This document shows, one piece after another, positions 53,543 through 61,629 of a stretch of 64,000 nucleotides of DNA. The stretch is taken from the NCBI RefSeq assembly GCF_000170915.1, contig NZ_ABCT01000001.1, positions 547,360-611,359 of the forward strand. Reading direction: 5' to 3'. Under the pieces are notes generated by a model. The model did no database searches, was not told where the DNA came from, and worked only from the letters and a program-made list of their open reading frames with translations. The position numbers and the translations under genes are program-made. Numbering within the stretch: position 1 is the stretch's first letter; each line of letters starts with the position of its first letter. The stretch comes from Limnobacter sp. MED105 (GTDB lineage: Bacteria > Pseudomonadota > Gammaproteobacteria > Burkholderiales > Burkholderiaceae_B).

Positions 53543-54340
53543 ATGCGTCGGGTGGTCTTCAACCAAAAAGGTGGGGTTGGCAAATCCACCATCACCAGCA
53601 ACCTGGCGGCCATCTCGGCCAATAGTGGCCTGAAAACCCTGCTGATCGATCTAGATCCCCAAGGCAACAGCACCCAATACATCATGGGCCGAGGCTCGGC
53701 CCCACTTGAATATTCCCTTGCCGATTTCTTCGATCAGGCTTTGAACTTCAAAATTCGCCCCAAGAAAAGTGCTGAATTTGTGGTTGAAACACCTTATGAA
53801 AATCTGGATTTGCTCGGCAGTCACCCCGCACTTGAAGAGCTTCAAGTCAAACTTGAATCGCGTTATAAAATTTTCAAGTTGCGTGAAGCGCTCGATGAAC
53901 TGAAAGGTCAATACGACCGCGTTTACATCGACACGCCCCCAGCCTTGAACTTCTTTTCACGTTCGGCATTGATCGCAGCCGACTCAGTGCTCATTCCTTT
54001 CGATTGCGATGAATTTTCACGCCGTGCTTTGTACAACCTCATGGATGCACTCAATGAAATCCGTGCCGACCACAACCCTGCGCTTGAAGTGGAAGGCATT
54101 GTGGTGAACCAGTTTCAGCCGCGCGCAAGCCTGCCGCAAAAATTGGTGGCTGAATTACTGGAAGAGGGGCACCCAGTGTTGAATACCTGTCTTTCTTCAT
54201 CCGTCAAAATTCGTGAAAGCCATGAGGCGGCCAAGCCAATGATCCATTTCATGCCTGCGCACAAGCTCAGTCAGGAATTCGTGGCCATGCACACAGAGAT
54301 AGAGGCGGCCTCGGCAAAACGCAAAAAGAAAGTGGCCTGA
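53543..54340 (+). CDS. ParA/MinD-family ATPase (orphan)
   Basis: 265 residues. The deviant Walker A motif KGGVGKST (about residues 9-16), LLIDLDPQGNSTQYIMG, and DTPPALNFFSRSALIAADSV are all typical of ParA. There is no adjacent parB gene, so it is an orphan. Such proteins position cellular machines such as pili, chemotaxis arrays or carboxysomes. A 37-nt palindrome follows the gene. It is 13 bp from the aldehyde dehydrogenase, so the two may share a transcript. Confidence 0.88.
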   Translation: MRRVVFNQKGGVGKSTITSNLAAISANSGLKTLLIDLDPQGNSTQYIMGRGSAPLEYSLADFFDQALNFKIRPKKSAEFVVETPYENLDLLGSHPALEELQVKLESRYKIFKLREALDELKGQYDRVYIDTPPALNFFSRSALIAADSVLIPFDCDEFSRRALYNLMDALNEIRADHNPALEVEGIVVNQFQPRASLPQKLVAELLEEGHPVLNTCLSSSVKIRESHEAAKPMIHFMPAHKLSQEFVAMHTEIEAASAKRKKKVA

Positions 54341-54383
54341 GTATTTAAGTCAGTTCTGTCACATCCCTGAAACCTGAAGGCCC

Positions 54384-54420
54384 CACACTCACATTTTGAA
54401 ATCATTTCAATGTGAGTGTG
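54384..54420. repeat. 37-nt near-perfect palindrome between parA-like and acylase genes
   Basis: Arms CACACTCACATT (54384-54395) and AATGTGAGTGTG (54409-54420) pair perfectly over 12 bp, and inner arms GAAAT/ATTTC add five more pairs around a single C, leaving a two-nucleotide bulge. There is no T-run after it, so it is not an ordinary terminator. It ends 4 nt before the ATG of the 40-codon ORF, so folded RNA could mask that start; as DNA it could be a protein binding site. Confidence 0.85.
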
Positions 54421-54424
54421 TTCA

Positions 54425-54547
54425 ATGCGCCAAGCCATGGTTTGGGTCAACAAGCTGGGTGGTCAGTTTAAAGCAGCCCGCCAGCAGCGCCAGCAAAAAA
54501 AATTCCAGAAGCGCTTGGGCAAACTGGTCTCCTACGGTCTTTCTTAA
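54425..54547 (+). CDS. Possible 40-residue basic peptide upstream of the acylase gene
   Basis: Starts MRQAMVWVNKLGG and continues as a very basic Gln/Lys/Arg-rich helix, ending SYGLS. It is in the same frame as the acylase gene, separated from it by one TAA stop and 24 further nucleotides. It could be a small protein, a coupled leader, or the broken N-terminus of the acylase. Evidence is limited to the open frame and its placement after the palindrome. Confidence 0.4.
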   Translation: MRQAMVWVNKLGGQFKAARQQRQQKKFQKRLGKLVSYGLS

Positions 54548-54571
54548 GGGCGAACCCCTTACCGACCAGCT

Positions 54572-56866
54572 TTGCTCAAATCCCTCGGTCCTTCCCAAAA
54601 CCCCTTATTGCGTAAACTTGCACGGGGAATCGCCCGCTTGTCCAGTTCCATGGGCTGGTTGTCCGTCCGCTATCCCACTTACACGCTCGAAGACCGGTTA
54701 CAGCAATTCAAAGCTCTGAACTTGCCGTTTCCGGCGGGTACTTTCATCCGGTTCAACGAATTTTTTGTACCCTACATTTTTTCAAATTCAGACCGCGATG
54801 GTGCTTTCGCGTTGGGCGCAATCACCGAGTTTCAGCGTGGTCCGCAGTTGCAGTTTCTGAAACGTTTGGCCCAAGGTCGGCTTTCTGAAATGGGTGGCCG
54901 TGGCTTCGTTGACATGGACCATCTCATTCGTTTGCTCGATTTTGGCCGTGCCGCTCCGGACATATGGGCCAATATGCCCAAAAGCAGTCAAGAATGGGTT
55001 GAAGGCTTTGTGGCAGGGCTGAACTGTGTTCAAGCTCAGCGCAAGCGTGGAGTGGATGAAAAGTTTTTGGGCATTCAACCCGAACCATACACCCCATTGG
55101 ATATTCTGTTGTTTGGTCGCCTGGCTGGCGCCGATGTGAACTGGCCCATTTACTTCTCACTCATCGAGCATCGCCTGTCCGGTGACTTCATTGAATGGTG
55201 GAACCGGCTTCGCCGAGTGGGGGCGGGTGTGTCCACCAGTTTCGACAGTCCAGTTTCTGGCAAGCCCAGCACGGCTCAACAAATCGGCGAATTTCTGAAT
55301 AGTCTTTCTCGTTCCGGCAGCAATTCAATCGTGGTGCATGGCACACGTACCCAAAGCGGTAAGCCGCTGATGGTAAACGACCCGCACCTGGGTCAGCACC
55401 TGCCCAATGTGTGGATGATGGTGGGGCTGCGCACGCCAACTTACCAATGTGTTGGCTTGATGTTTCCGGGTGTGCCTATACTCGGTCTTGGAAGAAACTC
55501 AAGCCTGGCCTGGGGCGGTACCAATTTGCGTGCGGCATCCTCCGACCTCGTGCGTCTCGATGACAGCACCTTGCACAATACGGCTGAGCAACTCGTAAAA
55601 ATCCGGGTCCGGTTTTCCTGGTCCCGAAGCAGAAAACTCAGGTTCTCCCCTCATGGTCCTGTGCTCACCGATTGCGCAGCCTTGGGCCGTCTGTGTGGCA
55701 AAGACCATCTTTCCTTGCGTTGGGCGGGGCACTGGCCCACCGACGAAATCACCAGTTTTTTGTTGGGCATGCAGGCTGAAAATGTGGAGCAATTGCAGCA
55801 GGCCATGCATGGCGTGGGCGTTACGCCACTCAATGTGCTTGGGGCTGACATCTCGGGAAATATTGGCCATGTGCTGGCCGCTACTTTGCCCAAGCGGCCT
55901 GGTTTCCCCGAAAACGATTGGGTATTGGCCGAGTCCATGGCCAGTGAACACTGGTCGGTGCGAGTGTGTGCCCGCGACTTTCCCAGCGTGATTAACCCAG
56001 CCGCCGGTTTTATTGTGTCTGCCAACAACAGGCCTTCAGAAGTAACCGGCTTGGGATTTCTGTTCAACGGTGACGATCGTGTCATGCGGGCACGAGCCTT
56101 GTTCAATTCTCAAAAGCGATTAAGTCCACAGGCCTTGCTGGCACTGCAGCTGGATGTCACTTCTCCGTTGGCCGATCAGTTGTCGAGTCAATTGGCTGAG
56201 TTTTGCCGCCCTCACTTGCTCAACAGTGAGCAGACCGTGTTGTGTAATTCAATTGATTTGTGGAGCGGTGCTTACACCGCCGACAGTTTTGCAGCCCTTC
56301 AATTCGAGTTTTTGTTGGCCGCCTTGGTCAAACAACTGTCGGTTTTGCGCCACGCGGGTCGAACGCCAAGCCTGATGGATCAATGGTCTTATCTGTCAGC
56401 CTGTTTGATGGAAGACCTTGAAAATCTTACCGATGCCGAACGGGACAGGGTGGTACCGCTGTGCGTGGATGAGGCAAATCGCAAGGCGCAACATTGGCAA
56501 CTTTGGGGCAATTTGCACAAGATCCGCTTGCGCCATGTACTTGGGCATGTGCCCTTGCTGGGCAAGCTTTTTTCTTCGAAATCGTTTCCTGCTGCGGGCT
56601 CCCGGGAAACCTTGATGAAAAATGCACACAATTTGATTCGGGGTTTTGATGAAGCCAGCTACGGCTCTCAAAGCCGACATCTCTCAGACTTGTCCGACCC
56701 CGATGAAAATCATTTTGTGTTGTTGGGTGGGCAAGACGGTTGGGTGGGAAGCCAATTGTTGACCGACCAAATTCCCCTGTGGCAAACCCGACAAAGCATT
56801 CAAATGCCGTTGCGGCCAAGCCGCATCGAACAACTTTTTCCCCACTGCATAGGCAGGTTAGAATAA
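54572..56866 (+). CDS. Penicillin acylase family (Ntn hydrolase, S45) protein without a signal peptide
   Basis: 764 residues from a TTG at 54572; no ribosome binding site is obvious, and MGWLSVRYP at 54650 is the nearest ATG. The Ntn hydrolase nucleophile after self-cleavage would be S250 (RSGSNSIVVHGTRT), and the oxyanion-region MVNDPHLGQHLPNVW and GRNSSLAWGGTN segments are conserved. Substrates in this family include penicillins, acyl-homoserine lactones and other amides. Most relatives are exported, but no signal peptide is visible, so it may be cytoplasmic or have its N-terminus disrupted. Function beyond amide hydrolysis is not inferable. Confidence 0.82.
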   Translation: MLKSLGPSQNPLLRKLARGIARLSSSMGWLSVRYPTYTLEDRLQQFKALNLPFPAGTFIRFNEFFVPYIFSNSDRDGAFALGAITEFQRGPQLQFLKRLAQGRLSEMGGRGFVDMDHLIRLLDFGRAAPDIWANMPKSSQEWVEGFVAGLNCVQAQRKRGVDEKFLGIQPEPYTPLDILLFGRLAGADVNWPIYFSLIEHRLSGDFIEWWNRLRRVGAGVSTSFDSPVSGKPSTAQQIGEFLNSLSRSGSNSIVVHGTRTQSGKPLMVNDPHLGQHLPNVWMMVGLRTPTYQCVGLMFPGVPILGLGRNSSLAWGGTNLRAASSDLVRLDDSTLHNTAEQLVKIRVRFSWSRSRKLRFSPHGPVLTDCAALGRLCGKDHLSLRWAGHWPTDEITSFLLGMQAENVEQLQQAMHGVGVTPLNVLGADISGNIGHVLAATLPKRPGFPENDWVLAESMASEHWSVRVCARDFPSVINPAAGFIVSANNRPSEVTGLGFLFNGDDRVMRARALFNSQKRLSPQALLALQLDVTSPLADQLSSQLAEFCRPHLLNSEQTVLCNSIDLWSGAYTADSFAALQFEFLLAALVKQLSVLRHAGRTPSLMDQWSYLSACLMEDLENLTDAERDRVVPLCVDEANRKAQHWQLWGNLHKIRLRHVLGHVPLLGKLFSSKSFPAAGSRETLMKNAHNLIRGFDEASYGSQSRHLSDLSDPDENHFVLLGGQDGWVGSQLLTDQIPLWQTRQSIQMPLRPSRIEQLFPHCIGRLE

Positions 56867-56911
56867 ATTCTCGATATTGCTTTAATTTCCTATTGCACAG
56901 GATGTCCTCCC

Positions 56912-57535
56912 ATGAAAACCATCATCATTAGCAGCCGCAAAGGCGGGGCTGGAAAAACAACGCTTTCCCTGAATCTTTCTGCCTTGGCCAGTCAGCAGGG
57001 CAAAAAGAAAGTGGCTTTGCTTGATCTGGACCCTCAGGGCTCCAGCCGTTTTTGGGATTCCTTGCGAGAGGCCGATTATCCGGATGTTCGAAAAGTGGGT
57101 TTCAATGACATCGTGATTGAGCTTTCCGAGCTTGAAGACGAAGGCTATGACTATGTGTTTATTGACATGCCCCCGACTGATAAAAAATGGGTCAAAGACG
57201 CCATGGAGCATGCTGACCTGGTGTTGATTCCCACCAAAGCAAGCCCGCTGGACATTCACAGCGCAAGCAGCACCCTGGAATGGGCATCCGATGCCGGCAG
57301 CAAGGTGACCTGGGTCATCAATGGTGCTTCCGTGTTCAGCAGCACCCCTGAAATTGTATTTGAACAACTCAAGGCCACCGCTAAAATTTGCCGCACCATC
57401 GTGCATGAGCGCAACGACTTTGTGATCAGTGTTGGCTTGGGTAAATCCGTCAATGAGTTCGCGCCGAATTCCAAAGCGGCTGCAGAAATCGACAGCTTGT
57501 GGCGAGAAGTCAAGGGCATGCTCGGCAGGGCATAA
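56912..57535 (+). CDS. Second ParA-like ATPase (short form)
   Basis: 207 residues. The deviant Walker A SSRKGGAGKTT at residues 7-17, ALLDLDPQGSSRFW, and FIDMPPTDKKWVKDAMEHAD identify a small ParA-like protein. The short length and loss of a C-terminal extension resemble plasmid-type and locus-specific ParA proteins. It is followed by a degenerate receiver protein and a TadG-like protein, a combination that recalls TadZ/CpaE, where a receiver and ParA are fused. It may localise a pilus or envelope machine. Confidence 0.85.
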   Translation: MKTIIISSRKGGAGKTTLSLNLSALASQQGKKKVALLDLDPQGSSRFWDSLREADYPDVRKVGFNDIVIELSELEDEGYDYVFIDMPPTDKKWVKDAMEHADLVLIPTKASPLDIHSASSTLEWASDAGSKVTWVINGASVFSSTPEIVFEQLKATAKICRTIVHERNDFVISVGLGKSVNEFAPNSKAAAEIDSLWREVKGMLGRA

Positions 57536-57638
57536 GCACAGTTTGAATTCAGAGCCTGCACCAAAACGGGCTGTTTTGTCGTCCTGTTTCTGGCACTTTA
57601 ATTGCTAAACAACTTCCAAATACCAAATGGAGGGGGCA

Positions 57639-58049
57639 ATGACCACGGTGCTTATCGTCGATTCAAACAAGGACTCACGCTTGGCGCTGGAAGCTCAACT
57701 CACGGCCTCCAACCAATTTGAGCGTGTTTTGTCCTGCCCGGGTCTGCAGCATGCTGAAAGTTCAATTAATCAATATGAAGTAAAGGTCATGTTGATTGAT
57801 GCGGAGCAGGCCAGTCAGTCCCCACTGCTTCACCAAATCAAGGCGAACAACCCTGAATTGGGTGTTGTGTTGCTGCAGGGTAAAACGGGTGTTCTTGACA
57901 CCGCAACCTTGCTTGAACTGGGCGCGCACGCTCAAACTTCCCGACTTGCAGCCCCCATGGAAATCATCGCCAGCGTGGCCAAAGCACTGGTTGGTCGCCT
58001 CAAACCCAGCAAGCGAATTCTTGGCAAGTTTCTGAAAGACGGTAAATAA
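57639..58049 (+). CDS. Degenerate receiver-domain protein (single domain)
   Basis: 136 residues with the ATG at 57639 preceded by GGAGGGGG. The pattern of a CheY-like receiver is visible: VLIVDSNKDSRLALEAQL, then VKVMLIDAEQASQSPLL with the putative phosphoacceptor Asp, then LGVVLLQGKTG. The conserved Lys-Pro of strand 5 is replaced (RLAAPMEI), so phosphorylation is doubtful; this resembles the pseudo-receiver at the N-terminus of TadZ/CpaE proteins. It lies between the short ParA-like gene and the TadG-like gene. Confidence 0.7.
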   Translation: MTTVLIVDSNKDSRLALEAQLTASNQFERVLSCPGLQHAESSINQYEVKVMLIDAEQASQSPLLHQIKANNPELGVVLLQGKTGVLDTATLLELGAHAQTSRLAAPMEIIASVAKALVGRLKPSKRILGKFLKDGK

Positions 58050-58155
58050 GCCAGCCTTGAAAACACGATCTGAATGCTGATTTCCCGTTAGCTTTGCATA
58101 TCAAATTGATGGCTTTTCATGCAAAATCAAGCTTGTTCGCCATTGCAGCATCGTC

Positions 58156-59652
58156 ATGTCCACACAATTTTCCAGGTCAGTTTCAGTGTCCTCCCGCCAG
58201 CGCGGTGCCATGACCATTCTCACAGTATTCATCATGCTGATGACCGTGGGTGCCTTGGCTGTGTTGGGTTTGGGGCAAGTGGTTTGGGAAAGGGAAGAGG
58301 TGCAACGCATTGCCGACCTGGCCGCCAAGGCTGCCGCCAGCGATATTGGCAATGCCCCTCAAGGTTTCACCGCCGCGGTCGATTATGCAAGGCGCAACGG
58401 CCTTGACGACACCACTGACAGCATTTCGATTAATTGCAATGTGCGGGGCACCGACACCTTGCTGCCCGCTAACGCCTGCGACCGGTCTGTGTTGGTGCGT
58501 GTGGTGCGGAATGTACCCGCCGCGTTTTTGGGCACCGAGCCCGTTGTGGCCGTCGCCGAAGCCACAGTCACACCAGTCATATCGGGTTTGGTCGGTACTA
58601 ATTTGTTAAGTCTTGGGGTCAATTGTTCCAGCGGCCCATCATTGTTGTGTGCGATTGGTACGGAATTACGCCTGAATTTGCTGGGTTTTCAGGGCTTGTT
58701 AGCCTCTGATGCCCAGGTTGATTTGTTGCAGTTGGGTGTCGAGCTGGGTGTGTTTAGTGCCGGGGATCAGCTGGACATGGCCCGTCTGCTCAATACCGAA
58801 GTGTCTGCGGGGCAGTTGTTGGAGGCGGCATTAAATGTAGCCGGTCCGGGCGCACCCGTGGTCGCTATTCCGGGGAATGGCCCAATCGACACAGTCGATT
58901 TCTTGCTGAGTGAAATATTGTCTGCTGACACCAGTGGTGATTCTGAGTTCGCCGGTGCATCTTTGCGCCTGGGCAACCTCGCGTTTGCATCAAGTTTGGC
59001 CGCGGCCAGTGGAATGACTGCTGGAAGTTTGCAGTTGAGCCTGGGTAACACTTTGCGAGTTTCTGTATTGAATCCTCCCCAGTTGTTTGTGGCTACGAAA
59101 CTTAACAGCGATGGCGCTGTGATAGCTACTGCTCGCACAGAGCAGGTGCAAGTTGAAACAAAAATTGCGGGATTGCTGGATTTGACAGTAAGAACTGGTG
59201 GCGGAGAGGTTGATATTAAAGACATTGACTGTCGCCTTCCTCAATCCCAGTCGGCGGTTGTAGTTGACCTCGCGTCCACTCCTATATTTACCACGCTTAA
59301 GTTGCCATCACTGCCTCTTCTCGGCCCATTGGGCACGGTCACAGCGAACCTTGCCAGTGGTACTGCCAACGATGTGTCCATGGTGGGTTATCCAGATCCC
59401 ACAGTCACGACTTCCTACAGTTTCGAGGCAGGTCAGGGCGTTGGTAATTTGCTCACTGAGCTGCGTGCAGATGTACTTGGCTTGAATGGACTATTAACAG
59501 TATTGGCTACAAACCCCACGTTAAACAGTGCGTTGAATGCCCTAGGTGGGGGATTGGACGAAATTCTTGAAGTGTTGGGCCTAGAAGCCAATGAAGTTGT
59601 CGTTCAAGTCGACAACATGGATTGCTTCAACACTGCGGTGCTCACCCGTTGA
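58156..59652 (+). CDS. TadG-like pilus-associated protein
   Basis: 498 residues. The N-terminal QRGAMTILTVFIMLMTVGAL span and following WEREEVQRIADLAAKAAA is the TadE/TadG-like start in which the membrane helix acts as an uncleaved anchor. The rest is a large extracytoplasmic beta-rich domain with several Cys (about 92, 103, 155, 163). No TadA ATPase, TadB/C or RcpA gene is present nearby, so the remaining Tad genes must be elsewhere or this is a free-standing protein. The start is the ATG at 58156; no strong ribosome binding site is obvious. Confidence 0.75.
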   Translation: MSTQFSRSVSVSSRQRGAMTILTVFIMLMTVGALAVLGLGQVVWEREEVQRIADLAAKAAASDIGNAPQGFTAAVDYARRNGLDDTTDSISINCNVRGTDTLLPANACDRSVLVRVVRNVPAAFLGTEPVVAVAEATVTPVISGLVGTNLLSLGVNCSSGPSLLCAIGTELRLNLLGFQGLLASDAQVDLLQLGVELGVFSAGDQLDMARLLNTEVSAGQLLEAALNVAGPGAPVVAIPGNGPIDTVDFLLSEILSADTSGDSEFAGASLRLGNLAFASSLAAASGMTAGSLQLSLGNTLRVSVLNPPQLFVATKLNSDGAVIATARTEQVQVETKIAGLLDLTVRTGGGEVDIKDIDCRLPQSQSAVVVDLASTPIFTTLKLPSLPLLGPLGTVTANLASGTANDVSMVGYPDPTVTTSYSFEAGQGVGNLLTELRADVLGLNGLLTVLATNPTLNSALNALGGGLDEILEVLGLEANEVVVQVDNMDCFNTAVLTR

Positions 59653-59690
59653 GTTAAACTCCTGTAGATTAATAAAAACAGGGGACACAC

Positions 59691-59957
59691 ATGGGCGAAC
59701 ATCGAGTTTGGTACGGGCTTCAAGCCGGTTTGGTGGTTTTTTGGCTGATCGTCCCATTGGTCGGGCTGCTGGGCTTTCACGTTCCTTTTCTCACCCTATT
59801 TGCGGCCATTATTTTGTTGGCCCATGTGCTTGAAATTCCACTGGCCATCAATCGCCTGCGCGCATTGAATCTTCCGGTGGGCAAGGTGGTGTTGAAAACA
59901 TTGGTGTTTGGTTTCACCTGGTGGCTGCCTTTAAGCAAAGGCTACACCAAGGAATAA
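59691..59957 (+). CDS. DUF1145 family small membrane protein
   Basis: 88 residues with hydrophobic segments at about 10-45 and 60-80. The ILLAHVLEIPLAINRLRAL segment and the terminal FGFTWWLPLSKG match DUF1145 (YhhL-like). ATG after AGGGGACA. Function is unknown. Confidence 0.82.
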   Translation: MGEHRVWYGLQAGLVVFWLIVPLVGLLGFHVPFLTLFAAIILLAHVLEIPLAINRLRALNLPVGKVVLKTLVFGFTWWLPLSKGYTKE

Positions 59958-59987
59958 CGGAATCAAGCCCAGAAGGCTTTCATTGAA

Positions 59988-60443
59988 TCACTTCAAGCGA
60001 ATCACTTTCAAACCTTCAGGTAATTTTGGCTTGGTACCTGCGGGAACCCACAGGTAGCCAATGCCGTCAGGCCGCTCTTTCAGCGTCGCGAACAGCGCTT
60101 CCTTGCTCTCAACCTCTGCGGGGGGCGTTCCTTGGCCTGTGTATCGGCGTACATGCCAGTAGCCGGTGTAGTCTAGCTCGTTCAAGTTCATGATGCGTTC
60201 TAAGAACTCATCACGGTCGGTTGTGCCGGGAGCGGTATTCAACGGTGTCAAGCGATGCCCGTTAACCTGGCTTAAACGTCCCTTGTAAATACTGCGCAGT
60301 TCACGAATCGCGATTTCGTTCACCGGGTGGCTCGCCGACGACACCACGTAAACCTCGGCGGAAGCAGCCCCAACCACACCCAACATCAAATACAAGCCGA
60401 TCGATGTTGCTGCTTTCACGAAACTGGTGGTGCGTGCAATCAT
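59988..60443 (-). CDS. PstS-like periplasmic protein
   Basis: 151 residues, ATG at 60443 overlapping the stop of the porin gene upstream (ATGA). The signal peptide ends near GAASAE. The mature sequence contains NEIAIRELRSIYKGRLSQVNG and RPDGIGYLW, typical of the short phosphate-binding-like domain of PstS-type proteins. It probably binds phosphate or another oxyanion but lacks a full two-lobe binding protein length. Cotranscribed with the porin. Confidence 0.75.
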   Translation of the reverse strand: MIARTTSFVKAATSIGLYLMLGVVGAASAEVYVVSSASHPVNEIAIRELRSIYKGRLSQVNGHRLTPLNTAPGTTDRDEFLERIMNLNELDYTGYWHVRRYTGQGTPPAEVESKEALFATLKERPDGIGYLWVPAGTKPKLPEGLKVIRLK

Positions 60444-61600
60444 TGCCACACCCAGTTGTAAGACACGCTCAGGAAATTGAACGTGGTGTTGGGAATTCGG
60501 TTGTCAGACAGCTGAGGCCGAGTATTTTTTTCGACCACATGCTGAATCTCGGCTTTGAGCGAGTCAGATGCACTCAATGCATACTTTCCACCAATCGCGA
60601 TTGAGTACTGATCATCAAATTCGGAAATGAAGCGGCCCAGGCTGGTGTAAACCGCATGTTGCCCACCAATTTTGCGAATCAGCGTGAGGTTGCCGCCATG
60701 CTCTTCAAACTCCGGCGTGTCTACAATCTGGACTTGTGGTCCAAAAGCAGGAATCACACCTTTGTTGGTCGATGAAAACTCGAGCTGACTCAACTCCGCG
60801 CGAAGCGTGTAGCGTTGCCAGTCGTACTCTGCACCTAAATTGGTGAAATGTAGCCTCGCGTTGAGCGAACCCCCAACAACGCGCCGACCATTGAACTGGA
60901 GAATTTCCCGATCCAGCTGGGATTCATGATGTGCAAGTTGCAAGCGGTATTTGTCACCATCTACACCAATCACGAACCCTGCGACTTCATAGCGATTGGT
61001 GGGGAAGTCGGCCGTGGTGTTAGACAGCCGTTGAATAATATCCCTGTTGCCAGCAATGGCCTGAAGGCGCCAATACCGACCATCGGTGTCTTCAAACTGG
61101 TAGCTCGCCGAGAATCCGTCTGTGCCAAGAACACCCGCGTTGTAATAGATTTCAGGGCTTAAATTGGCTGGCACATAAGTTTGACCAACATCCAGATTTT
61201 CGGAATCCAGATAAAAGTTCAGTCGCTGGCGGCCAACCCGGAAGCTCCAATTGTCATTGGGCTTGTAGGTGGCAAAAGCCCAGCGGGTGTCAATTTCAAC
61301 GCCTTCATCGTTGTCCAGCTTCGGGGCGACAACATACTGAACTGTTGCACTCAGTTGCGGGTTGAATTTCACATCCAGCTGCGCGCCCAAAATCGAGTTG
61401 ACTTTGAACGTGCCGTCTTCGTTGATGAAACGCAGGTACTTCTGTTCGTTGTCACCCAGTGTGTATTGAACAGTGCCAAATCCGCTGAGTGAGTAGTCCA
61501 CTGCCATGGCCTGCCCATGGGCGAGCGCAAGACCCGTCGCAAGTGCGGCGGCCTTCAGCAATTTGTGCAATGTCAGGGCAAAATTCAAAAGCAGGCTCAA
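60440..61600 (-). CDS. Outer-membrane porin-like protein
   Basis: 386 residues, starting at a TTG at 61600. The signal peptide ends near GQAMAV. Alternating beta-strand pattern throughout, a GRQRLNFYLDSENL strand as in DcaP- or OprP-like porins, and a C-terminus VSYNWVWQ, close to the aromatic-terminated barrel signal although it ends in Gln. Translationally coupled to the PstS-like gene, so a role in uptake of phosphate or a related anion is possible. Confidence 0.78.
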   Translation of the reverse strand: MSLLLNFALTLHKLLKAAALATGLALAHGQAMAVDYSLSGFGTVQYTLGDNEQKYLRFINEDGTFKVNSILGAQLDVKFNPQLSATVQYVVAPKLDNDEGVEIDTRWAFATYKPNDNWSFRVGRQRLNFYLDSENLDVGQTYVPANLSPEIYYNAGVLGTDGFSASYQFEDTDGRYWRLQAIAGNRDIIQRLSNTTADFPTNRYEVAGFVIGVDGDKYRLQLAHHESQLDREILQFNGRRVVGGSLNARLHFTNLGAEYDWQRYTLRAELSQLEFSSTNKGVIPAFGPQVQIVDTPEFEEHGGNLTLIRKIGGQHAVYTSLGRFISEFDDQYSIAIGGKYALSASDSLKAEIQHVVEKNTRPQLSDNRIPNTTFNFLSVSYNWVWQ

Positions 61601-61629
61601 ATCATATTATTTTTAGAGTGCGCCTATTA

